From the NCBI GenBank assembly GCA_029817715.1, contig JARUPY010000085.1, positions 3,720,001 to 3,784,000 of the forward strand: a stretch of DNA of 64,000 nucleotides, in the 5' to 3' direction. Below, piece after piece: positions 44,107 to 55,400 of this stretch. Source of the DNA: Melastoma dodecandrum (Eukaryota; Streptophyta; Magnoliopsida; Myrtales; Melastomataceae). The notes below the pieces were generated by a model. It worked only from the letters and a program-made list of their open reading frames with translations, was not told the DNA's origin and did not search any database. Position 1 is the stretch's first letter, and every line of letters begins with the position of its first letter. The translations under genes were made by a program, and so were the position numbers.

Positions 44107-45200
44107 GTGGATGGACTATGTTCCCTATCTTTCTACCACTGTCAGATGACAATACAACAACCGACTGCTCAGTCCTTGTTTTTGCTCTTTCGTTCTTTTG
44201 GTTATAAAAGGAAGAGCACGGAAGCAAAACATAGAGTATCTAGTATTGAGAGTATTTTGGAGGGTCGTAATTGGAGGCTATCATTCCGACATGATTAGAT
44301 TAGTTTTTCTTTTTCCTCCTCGGTAGGAGCAAACTCTGACATGGGGGGGTTTGGTTGACCCTTTCATCGATGCCCGTAAAAGTAAAAATGCCACCAAGAT
44401 TGAGTGGAATGAGCAACACCCACGACGAAGCTTTGGAATTTGATGCAGAGATATATATCCCGATGAGCTGCTATTATTCCTTGGAACAAATAGAATACGT
44501 ATCTTCATCTGCTGAAGGATAACGAGAGCGCATCGAATTGACTGCTACTACTCAAAGTAGCGGTCGTTCCGACTAGTCTAACTACAACGGATCAAATCTA
44601 CCGCTACCTTCTCCAAGTAGTCAACCATTTTGACAATGTGCAGCTGTTCGCGTTTCTTGTTATTATGTTTTTACATATTTAAAAGTTAAAAAACACGTAC
44701 AATCCGTTTATCTAATGATCTTAAAATATAAAACTCGACGCCTAAACCGTATTATTATGGGTTAACATGCTTAAACCGTAATTGTTTATAAACAAATTAA
44801 GTAAATAACAATAATTATAGCAAATAGATTATTTTAAATAAGAAAAAAAGCTTTCAGAACAATAATAGAAAATTAACTTAAAACAACATTTAGTTGCCAA
44901 GATTCATTGCAGTATCACAAATGTTTCAAAAATTAAATTATATATAATATAACCTAAAATAAAATATTTTAAAATTTCATATAATTTTTATACATTAAAA
45001 ATATTATGCATGTATTTAAACGAGTCTAGTGAACCCGAATACATACTTTATAGTGTTTAACCGTATCATTTCGAATTGGGCACTCTAATGAACTAAATAT
45101 ATTTATACAAAAAGGTCAAAATTCAAACAAACCTAACTAAATTTAAGTCACGATTCACTGAATTTCTCCTCCAATTTATTATGTCGCAACAGTTTTAGAA
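44107..45200. other. AT-rich intergenic DNA
   Basis: No gene. 44,150-44,340 is similar to parts of 28,985-29,080 and 33,430-33,580 from the flanks of the peptide-gene array. Confidence 0.45.
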
Positions 45201-45759
45201 TTAGGGAAAATATAGTTTTATGACCTCAACTTTAAGACATCTTTCTGTATTGTCATTAACTTAGCTTATTATATAATTTTGTCACCAACTTTTATTTTTT
45301 ATTTTGATTTTGGCCAATTTTGCATTTCTTCTAGCAAAAGCCAAACAGAGCCTTAATATAGTCTGACTTATGTCCTATAATAGTAGAGTTTCAACCTCTC
45401 ATTCATTCGCCTCATAATCCACTTTACCTGTAGTAGCAGCCCTCTAATAGGACAAATTCTGACCTTTATTGATTTTACGTATTTTTTAAGAGTATCGACA
45501 ACTGTCGTTCAACTTCGGCTTCTAATTTAATTGATTTGTCTATCAAAATTTTAAAATAAAAAACATATGAGAGGTTGTAATATTATTTTCTTTTTTTTTT
45601 TATTTTTTCTTTTTTAATCGGTAAATGAAAATTATCTATTACGATCTGTTTGGGTTACGCGCTTGGCCAAAATGAAAATAAAAATAAAAGTTGGTGATAA
45701 AATTACGTAATAAACTAAATTAATAATAAAACAGAAAGTTGATGCCATATTTTGCCTTA
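45201..45759. mobile_element. Tourist-like (PIF/Harbinger) MITE, 553 bp
   Basis: Element 45,204-45,756 flanked by TTA on both sides (45,201-45,203; 45,757-45,759). Terminal inverted repeats extend roughly 100 bp: left GGGAAAATATAG...TTTTGTCACCAACTTTTATT...TTTTGGCCAA; the reverse complement of the right end reads GGCAAAATATGG...TTTTATCACCAACTTTTATT...TTTTGGCCAA. No transposase ORF. Confidence 0.78.
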
Positions 45760-45910
45760 ACATTATTACATTAAAAATGGGCTTCCCTTAGTTGGGCCTC
45801 CCGGATGGGACCGTATTTAGGTGAGACGCAATATTCCAGGCCCATGTTCTGCCCAATATAGAAAAAGAAAAAGAAAGGCTGACAACACCCTTTCCTTTTC
45901 GTTTTTCTCT

Positions 45911-46654
45911 TCATTTCTTGTAGATCTTGATGTCTCTCCACCTAGACTCCATGTAGTAGCTGATGTTCATTGGGGCCCCGTAGACCCCACACTTGAAGTA
46001 GAGATCGGCCGGCCCCTTATCGGCGCTCTGGAACTTCTGTACCCCGTCAATGAACACCGTCACTTTCCCTCCGTCGACGTCGTGGATCATATTCAGCTTA
46101 AACCACTTGTCGTAGAGGTCCGTCTGGATAAGATCCATGCTGTAATACCTCATATCGCCGTTGTAGATCCTCAGCAGCAGCGTCGTATTGCCATGGGCTG
46201 CACCGTGTATCTGTGCCACGGTCGCCCCGGATGTCCCGTTTGGTACGAACGCGTGGCCCTCGAACTGCCACACGCCAGAAGAATAGTCGAGACCCTGTCA
46301 CAGCAACACAATAACATCAAAGAAATGTCCGCCGAAGCGAAACCTCCTACGGTTTCTATATATACATATACATAAGAATCGTACCACGATACGGGCCTCC
46401 GTGCGGGGCTGGGTCAGGCTGGTAATGTTATGCGGCTTGTCATCGGCATACACCCAGAACCGGCGGACGCCGTTGACGTAGCTGTACCGTTGCTCGAGGG
46501 GCACGTCGTACGGCTTCTGCAGCTCGAAGTTGGCTTCTGTCAGCGGCACCTCGGTGAACCCCAAGGTAGGATCGCAGTTTCCTATCCCAGAGGACGAAAC
46601 CACGAGTGAGAAGAGCGCCAGCACGAGGACACGGACAAAGCTAGCAACCTTCAT
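45911..46654 (-). CDS. Citrate-binding-protein-like secreted protein (alginate lyase 2 fold)
   Basis: Two exons, 46,385-46,654 and 45,911-46,294, with a GT-AG intron of 90 bp in phase 0, giving 217 aa, matching the length of Hevea citrate-binding protein (about 218). Residues 1-23 form a signal peptide (VRVLVLALFSLVVSSSG). Seen: DPTLGFTEVPLTEANFELQK, RRFWVYADDKPHN, QPRTEARI, GVWQFEGHAFVPNGTSGA, VAQIHGA, LLLRIYNGDMRYYSMDL, DLYDKWFKLN, VFIDGVQKFQ, FKCGVYGAP and WRDIKIYKK. The EGHAFVP and QIHG motifs are those of the polysaccharide lyase 7-like domain. Its role in plants is poorly known (vacuolar or wall-associated citrate binding was proposed). A decayed relative lies 1.8 kb to the left in the same orientation. 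Confidence 0.87.
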
Positions 46655-47206
46655 TTAGCAGCTTTTCCTAGGCCAGTGGCCCTTCTGATGAACTATATTA
46701 TATATTTCACAGGACGAAGAAGGCAAAGGGGGTCCCTATATGCAATTCAGTCGTTCACGTGAGTCATATAAACGGCAAATAATTTCGTCGCTTTTTAACA
46801 GTCCTTTCTTCATTACATCTACGATGATGCCTGAATTTGTCTCATAATTCGGATGGCCGGTCGGACGGCAACTCTTATTTAATGGACCAATCTTCCGGTC
46901 AAATGAAAGTTGCGCGTCGTCGATGCGGTCAAAATTTATGTTGTGCGGAATCTTCCCAGTAAACGACAAGGAAGGTGAAGATGAGATTAATATTATTATC
47001 AGGATGCAACTTGTGTATAATATGTACGGGATGCAACTTGTGTATAATATGAATGACCCAGGACTAAATTACAAGAGGGGAGTCAGTAGCGATTAGCTCG
47101 AGTTTGAACATGCTTCCAGATGCCCTCGGAATGGTTTAGAAAACTCATCCCACATGCGGCCCTTTCACATCCGGTATTTTCCGACACATTCATGTCCTAA
47201 AACCAC

Positions 47207-47214
47207 TATAGATA
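47207..47214 (+). promoter_or_regulatory. Degraded TATA box of aminotransferase copy 2
   Basis: The position corresponding to TATAAATA in copy 1 reads TATAGATA here; the flanks are otherwise nearly identical. Confidence 0.6.
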
Positions 47215-48051
47215 CTCCCACAACGCAGAAGGAAGATGACACCAAAACCATATGGCCCGTGCATGCTCTTACGTGCGACTGGTGCCTCTGGCATCTTCCT
47301 TGATGATCAACGCTCTGTTTGTCATGAGCTGGCATCGGTTCAGGGAACCGGGGTTGAGTTGGAGCAGAAAGGCTGCGGAAGATGCAGAATCCGCGGCCGC
47401 TTTGCATTGCTCAGGTCACGGCAGAGCGTTCCTAGACGGTCTTGTTCTGGATGACGGCGAGGTTGAGGGCCGTTGCGAGTGCAATAGCTGTTACGGGGGT
47501 CCTGACTGCTCGGAGTTCTCGCCCAACTGCGAGGTGGACGCAAATCAGTAAGTCTCGGGCTTTTCTTTTTACATTGTTAGCGGGGATGTATGACGTCTTA
47601 TGAAACTTATCATATTTTCCGATCATTGAGACAATTGATGAATAGAAATTGTGAATCTCTAGGACGATACGTCGAATTTAGCATAAGAAATTGGGTACAT
47701 CGTGACGCGCTAAATGGGAAGTCCTATTAGAATAATTCACATCTAAACATGGTAGATGTTTAATTTATTACCAACTCGAAATAAAAAAACCTAGACCAAC
47801 TACATTATGTTTTATATATAGTATGTGTTCGCGTATAGAACGGATCACGTCGGAAATATTTGGCAAAGGACTCACAGGAATTGGATCGTGGTCGCCAGTA
47901 AGAAGATGCACAATTCTATTCAAACAGAATGTAAGTCTTACAATCTTGACGAATTAAGAACAGGGGCTTACAGCCATAAAAGAACGAAAAGGGAGCAAGT
48001 GGTGACAACGATGTGGAATCCTGTGACGGCGGAGAACTTGTGACGAAGGCC

Positions 48052-48250
48052 GTGGAAGCTCGTGCCGTCGGTGGCGGTCGCTGGCGGGAGGCTGTGACGA
48101 AGGCCTTGGAAGCTCGCTCCGTCGGTGGCGGTCGCTGGCGGGAGGCTGTGACGAAGGCCCTACGAGCTCACTCCGTCGGTGGTGTCGCTGGCGGGGGTTT
48201 GACGGCAAAGGCCCTACGAGCTCACTCTGTCGGTGGAAGGGGAGTTGACC
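48052..48250. repeat. 54-bp tandem repeat in the LTR
   Basis: Units start at 48,052, 48,106, 48,160 and 48,214 (the last partial), each containing GCTC..TCCGTCGGTGG and GCTGGCGGG. Confidence 0.85.
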
Positions 48251-48690
48251 TATAAACCGGGTCAAGGTATCTAATTCATAAGGTTGACGAACAAACTTCA
48301 GAGCTTTGGCTGTGTATGGTCGTGTCTTGTCTTTAAAAATTCCTCTGCTATTTATAGAGGACTTGTACGTGTTTAACACATAACAGATAGATCGTTTTGC
48401 AGATCGTGTTATAGATCGTGATCCCTAATATCGTGGGAGTGTCTCAACAACCTCCTTGATATATGGGATCACGTTCCTGGATATTAGGATCAGTTACGAT
48501 CTTTAACAAACGTGATTGAAAATGAATACATTTATTCCAACCTTGTCGACTTGACTGATCTGTACGGACTACGACCGACTTGGTCGACTTATCCAGAATT
48601 CCGTCGACTTGACCCTACTAGTAGACTTAGCTACTGTTGAGTCATCTTGGTTGACTTTGATTACCATATTCCTTCGTCGTGAGTCGACTA

Positions 48691-48840
48691 CATAAGTCGA
48701 CCTAGTCGACTTCGTCATAAGTCGACCTAGTCGACTTCGTCATAAGTCGACTTAGTCGACTTCGTCATAAGTCGACCTAGTCGACTTCGTCATGGGTCGA
48801 CCTAATCGACTTCGTCGTGAGTCGGCCTAGACGACTGTAT
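48691..48840. repeat. 25-bp GTCGAC-bearing tandem repeat in the LTR
   Basis: Units CATAAGTCGACCTAGTCGAC + TTCGT start at 48,691, 48,716, 48,741, 48,766, 48,791 and 48,816, the last two diverged. Each holds two near-palindromic GTCGAC cores. Confidence 0.88.
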
Positions 48841-48927
48841 CTTGGGCCGACTCGGAGTGTGACTTGAGTGATTACTGGGTTTCTGTTCTAAGCCCAGGCC
48901 CAAAATTATTTGCCAATGTCAACATAA

Positions 48928-48938
48928 GCCCCCCTTTT
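48928..48938 (-). other. Candidate polypurine tract of the Tat element
   Basis: AAAAGGGGGGC on the minus strand, three bases inside the 3' LTR, the expected place for plus-strand priming. Confidence 0.6.
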
Positions 48939-48978
48939 ATGCTGGGTTGGCTATGCCGACACAGCAGAAATCATACCC

Positions 48979-48986
48979 TATATAAA
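48979..48986 (+). promoter_or_regulatory. TATA box of the antisense gene inside the Tat element
   Basis: TATATAAA in CCCTATATAAAGGAG on the plus strand, 55 bp inside the LTR boundary. It lies about 135-142 bp upstream of the favoured ATG (49,121) and 36-43 bp upstream of an in-frame ATG (49,022). Confidence 0.6.
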
Positions 48987-49120
48987 GGAGAGTCATCGTC
49001 CTTTTCCCGCACTTTTCTTACTTGCTCAACACTTCTCCATCTTCTCCAAGAAACCAGAAACCCTCGTTTCCCAGAAAACCCTTCGTCTCCCTTGCCAAAA
49101 CTCCTTCGATCCTAAAAAAT

Positions 49121-52100
49121 ATGTCAACTTTTAAGTCTTTTGAGTTCCATAATCTGCGCGCGGGGCCAACCGGACCCATTCCGGTCGCAGAGGATCAGGG
49201 GTCGGGCGTCACTCTTGGACCTATCTTGCCAGAGCATCTTTTCCCGAAGACGGTGCCGCTCAACTATCTCATCACTGAGAAGCCTATCCCGATTTGTCAT
49301 CCCAACTTCATCGATCCCCTCAACTGGGAAGGTCAGGGATCTTTCCTGTGTTTTCCATCTGCATCTAAGTCTGAGATGGTAGACTGGCTTGAGATGTGGG
49401 AGGAGCACTTTACAGAAAGATTTAGGAACCAGAGGATTTTGAGATTCTTTAGGATGTCAGTAGCAAATAAGAACTGTGATCCCAGGGTTTGTTCGGCCAT
49501 GCTGCCTTTCTGGAATTCTGTCGTGAACTGCTTCTATTTCCCAGAAGGCCCTATGTCAGTTACATTGGCAGATGTGAAGATTTTGACCAAGTGCAAAATC
49601 AATGGCCGCCCTGTTCGACAGTACTCCCAGGCAGGCGATATTAATCCCAAGGGCGCCCTTCAGTACATGGAGGTGGTGAATAGGCATCTGAAGATGGCCT
49701 CAGCAGGCAAGAGGTCAGATGAGAGGTTGTCGACTGAAAGTTTTGGTGCCCAGGAAGAGGTCGAGTTCCTCAGCACCTGGTTGAGCAAATTCGTCTATTG
49801 CTTCCCTGGAAAGAAAGTTAGCCACACTTCTTATGCGGTGGCCAATTTTCTGAGGGAGACCGATGAAGAAATCTCCTGGGGTCCCTTCATTTTGGGTCTT
49901 CTTTATCATGATTTGGACAGAGCAACGTCTCAAATCAAGCCATTTCCAAGACATCCAGCAGGAGGGTTGCTCTGGCTAGTTCATCTTTGGTCAGCCATGT
50001 GGATTCCGGGATTGACTGGGTTCAAGGTCCCTTCTTCGCCCCCTGAAGCCTTCTATTATGGGGAAAGCATCCTAAATCAGTGCTGCCAGCGTAAGGATCA
50101 ATGGCTTATGACATCGATCACTGGCCATCTAAAGCACATAGTCGACTTCGGCAGGGTAGATCGACGCGACTGGGCACCCTTTCCAGGCGGCAAGACACTT
50201 GCTCAGGAAATCAATCCTCAAACTGCTCGTGGCTTCTGGAATGGAGTATTGACCAGCAGAGATCTGCCAGTTATTTTCGATGGCTGCCTGACCTTTGAAG
50301 TCTATAACCCTCAACTGTGTGCAAGGCAGTTTGGGTTTATCCAAAGTGTAGCAGTTCCACTCGCTGACCCTGCCGGCGGCTTATATGGGGACAGGATGAA
50401 GAAGATTGTGTGCAAGTCGATCGACTCGAAGATCCTCGACTTGCTCAATCACAAGGCGCAGCTCTCCCAGATGGAATTCCCATCTGATACTTCTTCCTGT
50501 TTCGCCACACAGTTCTTCACCGTGCTGTGGTCGACTACATACGAAGAGCTGCGGGCCTTGATGCATTTCTTGGAGGTCTCCGAGGAACCTGATTTTTACA
50601 CCGATGACGCGCATATTAAAGCAAGAGGTAAGGACTTAGCTTTGTTTTAAGAGTATTGGGTTCTTAATACTAATCATAAGTTTTTCTCCTCTTTCAGGAT
50701 CATTGCTTCCTCGGGGCTCTGGAAAACCCAAGCCTAAAGCCCCCTTGCCCCTGCTCCTTCTAAACTCAAGTCGACCAGCAAGGGGAAGGCTAAAGTTGCG
50801 AGCCCCAGGGAAGTAGCCAAAGGTGATCCCTCTAAGGCTCGATCTAAAAGCGCACCAAAGCGCAAGGCGGCCGAGGAAGAGGAAGAAGATCTTGAAGAGG
50901 TGCATCTGTCTCAGAGGAAGAGACTGATGAAGGCGTCGACTCCAGCGGCGACTTCCTCTCCTAGGTCGCCAGCTATTGGAGCGGCGATCCCATCCAAGTC
51001 GCCAGCTGCTTCAGCGGCGACTTCATCTACCAAGGCACCAGCTGCGGTGCCAGCGTCTTCAGCTGCAGTCGACGCTCCACAAAGGCCGACCGCAGAGGTA
51101 TGACTCTGATGACTCCAGTTTTTTGTTTTGAGTTTTCATATCTAACCCATACTATATTGTCTAGGGAGAGGCTTCAGATGAGGATGACGACCAGCCTATC
51201 TCCCATGCTTTAGACAAAAGTTCAAAGGCTTCAGTCGCCAAGGTGAGTTTAATTCCAAGCTGGTGTATCATTACTTTAGTTCATATATGAACTTTCGGTT
51301 CTGCGTCATACTCTGTTTCAGGAACGGCACATCCCTGAGGCCTTGGTTCAAGAAGAACAGGCTGCTCTGGATGTCGCGATCCTGGTCGACCCACCGACTT
51401 GGTCGACTCGTGAGGAGGAAAACCAAGCTATTCCTTCTCCTCCAGTCCAAACTCCTACAACAGCGATGGTATGTGTTTTTGTTTTAAACAGAACATAGTA
51501 TTATCATTGCGATTTTAACTGGGGTACTTGTATCCTTCCTTATAGGCTCGTCCGAAGAGGGTGAAGGTGCCTGCTGGCCGACAAAAGATTCCTACTCCCC
51601 CTTCTTCTTCGGACGAGAGCTTTGGGGATATATTGCCTCCAGAGGTAAATACTCGATCGCACGAGGTCGTTGGCTTTTTTAGGGTATTGTTTAACAACAT
51701 TTTGCCTCTTATTCTTCAGGATCCTGCTGCAGCGACTTCTAGGTCAACCAAAGACCCGTGGTAGAAGCTTCACGAGGATATCGAAGAACTTTGCCAACTT
51801 CTGCTCATCGACCCCTTAAGCGTCAACGAATTTAGGAGGATGCAGAAGCTGTTGAAGAGAATCGAGGCATCCCTTCGGGTCACGGACGAAATATTGGGGG
51901 CCTGCAAGAGCTTCAGGTCGACGTACTGGACCCGCTGGAGGGATTACGACGCCGACCTGCTCACCTTGGAATCGACTGACTCGAATATTTAGTCGATTAA
52001 TAAAGTTCGAGGGCAGGCCTCTAAAGCTGCGCAGGACGCCCGCCAACGTTTGATCGACGTGCAAGAGAAGCTGACCGAGGCAGAGAGACAAATAGAGTTC

Positions 52101-52310
52101 TATACAAACCTCAAGAATGACCTGACTCGACAGCTCGCGTCGATCAATACTCAAGAAATCGAGGAGCTGGAGGCCAATGCTGAGAAGGATAGAGAAAAGG
52201 TCGTCGACCTTTATGCCCAGCGAAACAAGGTGAACGCGAAGCGACGAGCTCGTGAATCCCTTGTCCTCGATTTCAAAGAAGTTGGCGGGTTATGGAAATT
52301 AGATTTGTAA
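49121..52310 (+). pseudogene. Spliced plant-mobile-domain + coiled-coil gene, antisense in the Tat element (three lesions)
   Basis: Six exons by GT-AG signals: 49,121-50,627; 50,698-51,097; 51,165-51,242; 51,322-51,468; 51,546-51,644; 51,720-52,310. Exon 1 alone is an intact long frame (502 codons from 49,121) with a plant mobile domain: MVDWLEMWEEHF, MLPFWNSVVNCFYFPEGPMS, VTLADVKILTKCKINGRPV, WLSKFVYCFPG. Exons 2-5 encode a Lys/Ala/Ser/Pro- and acidic-rich linker. Exon 6 encodes a charged, heptad-like helix (QEKLTEAERQIEFYTNLKND). Lesions: exon 2 is one base short of phase (a C-rich tract at about 50,735-50,760), and exon 6 has in-frame TAG codons at 51,762 and 51,990. All other junction phases agree. 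The mobile domain occurs in transposon proteins and their domesticated relatives. Role in the element unknown. Confidence 0.78.
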
Positions 52311-52348
52311 TCAAAGAACAATGCAATTCCATTGTTTTTGTTTTACTC

Positions 52349-52354
52349 AATAAA
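52349..52354 (+). terminator. AATAAA polyadenylation signal for the antisense gene
   Basis: Lies 39 bp past the stop codon of the antisense gene, in the short gap before the convergent end of pol. Confidence 0.6.
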
Positions 52355-52441
52355 TCAAGTGTATTGTGTCTCAAATGAATTTCTGCCCACTATGCACAAT
52401 TCATTCTTCCAGACAGCGTTACTGAAGCCTAGCGCGATTTC

Positions 52442-55400
52442 TTAGGAATTAAGCGCTTCCCAAATTAATGGAGTCCTTTGTTTTAGGATTTTATGGTGAG
52501 CTTCCCAGATAGTCGCGCGATAGGGTTTGAGATATTTACCATTAACCTTTAATGGATGTCTGACCCCACTTCTCGTCATAAGCCGATAACTATTAGATGA
52601 GTATGTTTCACATACCTCATATGGACCTTCCCAATTAGGGGACCATTTACCCAAAACTTGGTCTTTCGATTTAAGGGGTAGCACCATCTTCCAAACCAAG
52701 TCGCCCACTTTAAAGTGCTTATGGACAACCCTTTTGTTATAATGCCTAGCAATCCTTTGTTTATGCACCTCGAGTCGGTCTATTACATCAAGTCGCTTCT
52801 TCTCTAATTCTTCCAAAGCGAGGTACATTGCCTCGTCTTGTAAATCAGGGTGAGTCACCCTGAGCGACTTGTATCGAACCTCAATAGGTAGGACGACGTC
52901 TTGCCCATATACTAGTGAAAAAGGGGTTTCCCCTGTGCTTTCTCTCTTAGTAACCCTTAAAGCCCACAAAGTGTCTTGTAATAGTTTGTGCCATCCTCTT
53001 GGATTTGCACCAACCATTTTCTGAATATTGTTCTTTATGAGTTTATTGGTAGCTTCAGCCTGTCCATTCGCCTGAGGATAATAAGGTGTTGAGTTGGTGA
53101 TTGAGAAACCAAACTCCGTAGCGAATTCTCGCATTTTCTCATTATTGAAAGCGGTGCCATTGTCCACTACAATATTCTGGGGAATTCCAAATCTATAGAT
53201 GATGGATGATTTGAGAAAATCGATCACTTCTTTATGATCGATCTTCTTATAAACCTGAGCCTCGACCCATTTAGTAAAATAATCGGTGGCGACTAGAACA
53301 TAGGCGTCACCTTTACTTGAGTGCGGATGGATTTCCCTGATTATATCTAAAGCCCAAGACCTAAATGGCCAAGGCTTGATGAATGAGACCAAGTCGGACG
53401 CTGGGGCCTTTGTCACCGGACCATGTTTTTGGCACTCTTGGCATCCCCTAGCCATTTCTATGCAGTTTTTTAGCATTGATGGCCAGTAAAAACCATGTCT
53501 TTGGATAGTACAAAACATTTTGGTGCCAGATTGGTGAGATCCGCATAACCCCTGATGAGTCTCTAACATAATTGGGGTCGCTTCGTCTAAGTCGACACAC
53601 CTTAACAGGACTCATTCCTTGGTCTTTCTGTAAAGTACCCCATCTATAAGGGTGTACGACAAAGCCTGAGTCTTAATTCTTTGGCTCGCCTTTTGTGTTG
53701 GGTCAGAAAGGAAGTCGGTGATTGGCTTCCTCCAATCCTTATCGCTTGTCATTATGTCCAGAGCGAACGCGTCGCTTTGGGGAACTAGGTGGGAAACTAT
53801 TTCTGGGATACAATCGCTTCCTCTTTTGGCCTTGTATCCTGAAGCCTTTTGGGCTAAGTCGTTGGCGATGGTATTTTTCCCTCGACCTACAAAGAGGAAA
53901 GCGATCGCTTCAATTCGCTCGACTAGCTTGCGGGCGACTTGATGATAGGGTGTGAGTTTCTCTTGGCATATAGAAGTACCATTCATCTGGTTAATCACCA
54001 GTTGAGAGTCCCCCATCACTGTGGCTTTCTTGGCTCCCAAGGTTAATAGTTCCTTCAGGAGCGTGATCAAAGCTTCATATTCAGTCGCATTGTTGGTGTG
54101 AGTTGCCGTCAAGCGATACGCTAGACGAACATCTTTCCCTAGTGGCGAAAGTATACGAAGGCCTATACCTACGCCGGATTTCGCCGAAGATCCATCAAAC
54201 CAACCCTGCCAGATGTCTTCCAGGGATTCTTCTTGGTCGATTGATACAGATGGATCGTGACTCACCAAGAAGTCGGCTAGAGCCTGTCCTTTCACCGACT
54301 GTTGGGATTTGAATCGTAGATCATACGCGGATAGCACTAAACTCCATTTACTAATTCTCCCAGTCAGTAGGGGACTTTCGAAAAAGTACTTTATGACTGG
54401 AGACTTGGTAATGACATGAACCTCTTGGGATCCAATATAATGTCTTAGCTTAGTAACAGTATAAAAGACTGACAGGCATAACTTCTCCTTAATTATATAG
54501 CGTTTTTCTGTAGCGGTTAGTTGTCTTGACAAATAATAGACCGCTCTCTCAGTTTTGCCTTCCGCCTCTTGGGCTAACATGGCTCCGATGACTGATTCAG
54601 TCGCCGCCACGTAAAGCAGATAGGGCTTTCCTATCCGAGGAGGGGCAAGCACAGGCGGCTTCATTAAATACTCCTTTAAGCCTTCAAATGCTTTTTGTTG
54701 TTCGTTGCTCCACACAAAGTTTCCCTTTGCCTTTAGTAAAGTCGAGAAGACTTCTGTCCGTCTAGCGACGTTACCAATAAATCGCCTGAGATAATTGACC
54801 TTTCCTAAGAAAGCCTGTAACTGCTTCTTGTTACTCGGAGGGTTCAATCTTTGAATGGCATTCACTTTGTTCTGGTCGACTTCTATGCCACGTTGATGAA
54901 CTAGGAACCCTAGGAAATGTCCTGCTCTTACTCCAAAAGCACATTTGAGAGGGTTTAGTTTGAGTTGGTGTTTTCTCATTTGGATGAAAGCACTCCTAAG
55001 ATCATGAACATGTGACCTCTCGTCTTTTGATTTGACCACTATATCATCTATGTATACCTCGACTGTGTTGGCAATCGAGGCATCAAAAATGGCGTTCATG
55101 GCTCGTTGGTATGTTGCAGCAGCGTTTTTAAGCCTAAACGGCATGACTACCCACTCGAAAATGCCTAAGGGACATCTGAACGCGGTTTTATGGATATCTT
55201 CCTCAGCCAAGAAAATTTGGTTATATCCTGAGAAACCATCCATGAATGACATAATTTGGTGCCCTGCAGTCTTATCGACTAAGTCGTCTGCAATGGGCAT
55301 GGGATATTCATCCTTTGGAGTAGCACGATTTAGGTCTCTGAAGTCGATGCAGACTCTAATCTTGCCATTCTTTTTGATGACAGGGACTATGCTGGATATC

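Larger units (their letters stand above)
47826..48924 (-). repeat. 3' LTR of the Tat element (1,099 bp)
   Basis: Left-hand LTR in window orientation. Longer than its partner chiefly through extra tandem-repeat units: four 54-bp units (48,052-48,250) against three, and six 25-bp units (48,691-48,840) against three. Confidence 0.92.

Noticed and set aside
48013..48255. ORFs on both strands of the LTR with repeated SVGGGRWREAVTKALEA-like or RSELPRPSSQPPASD-like units
   Set aside because: They arise from the 54-bp LTR tandem repeat and differ in length between the two LTRs; no gene evidence.
48691..48840. Transcription-factor binding array or recombination site at the GTCGAC repeats
   Set aside because: The units lie in an LTR and vary in number between LTRs. 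No specific factor or recombinase can be argued from sequence alone.
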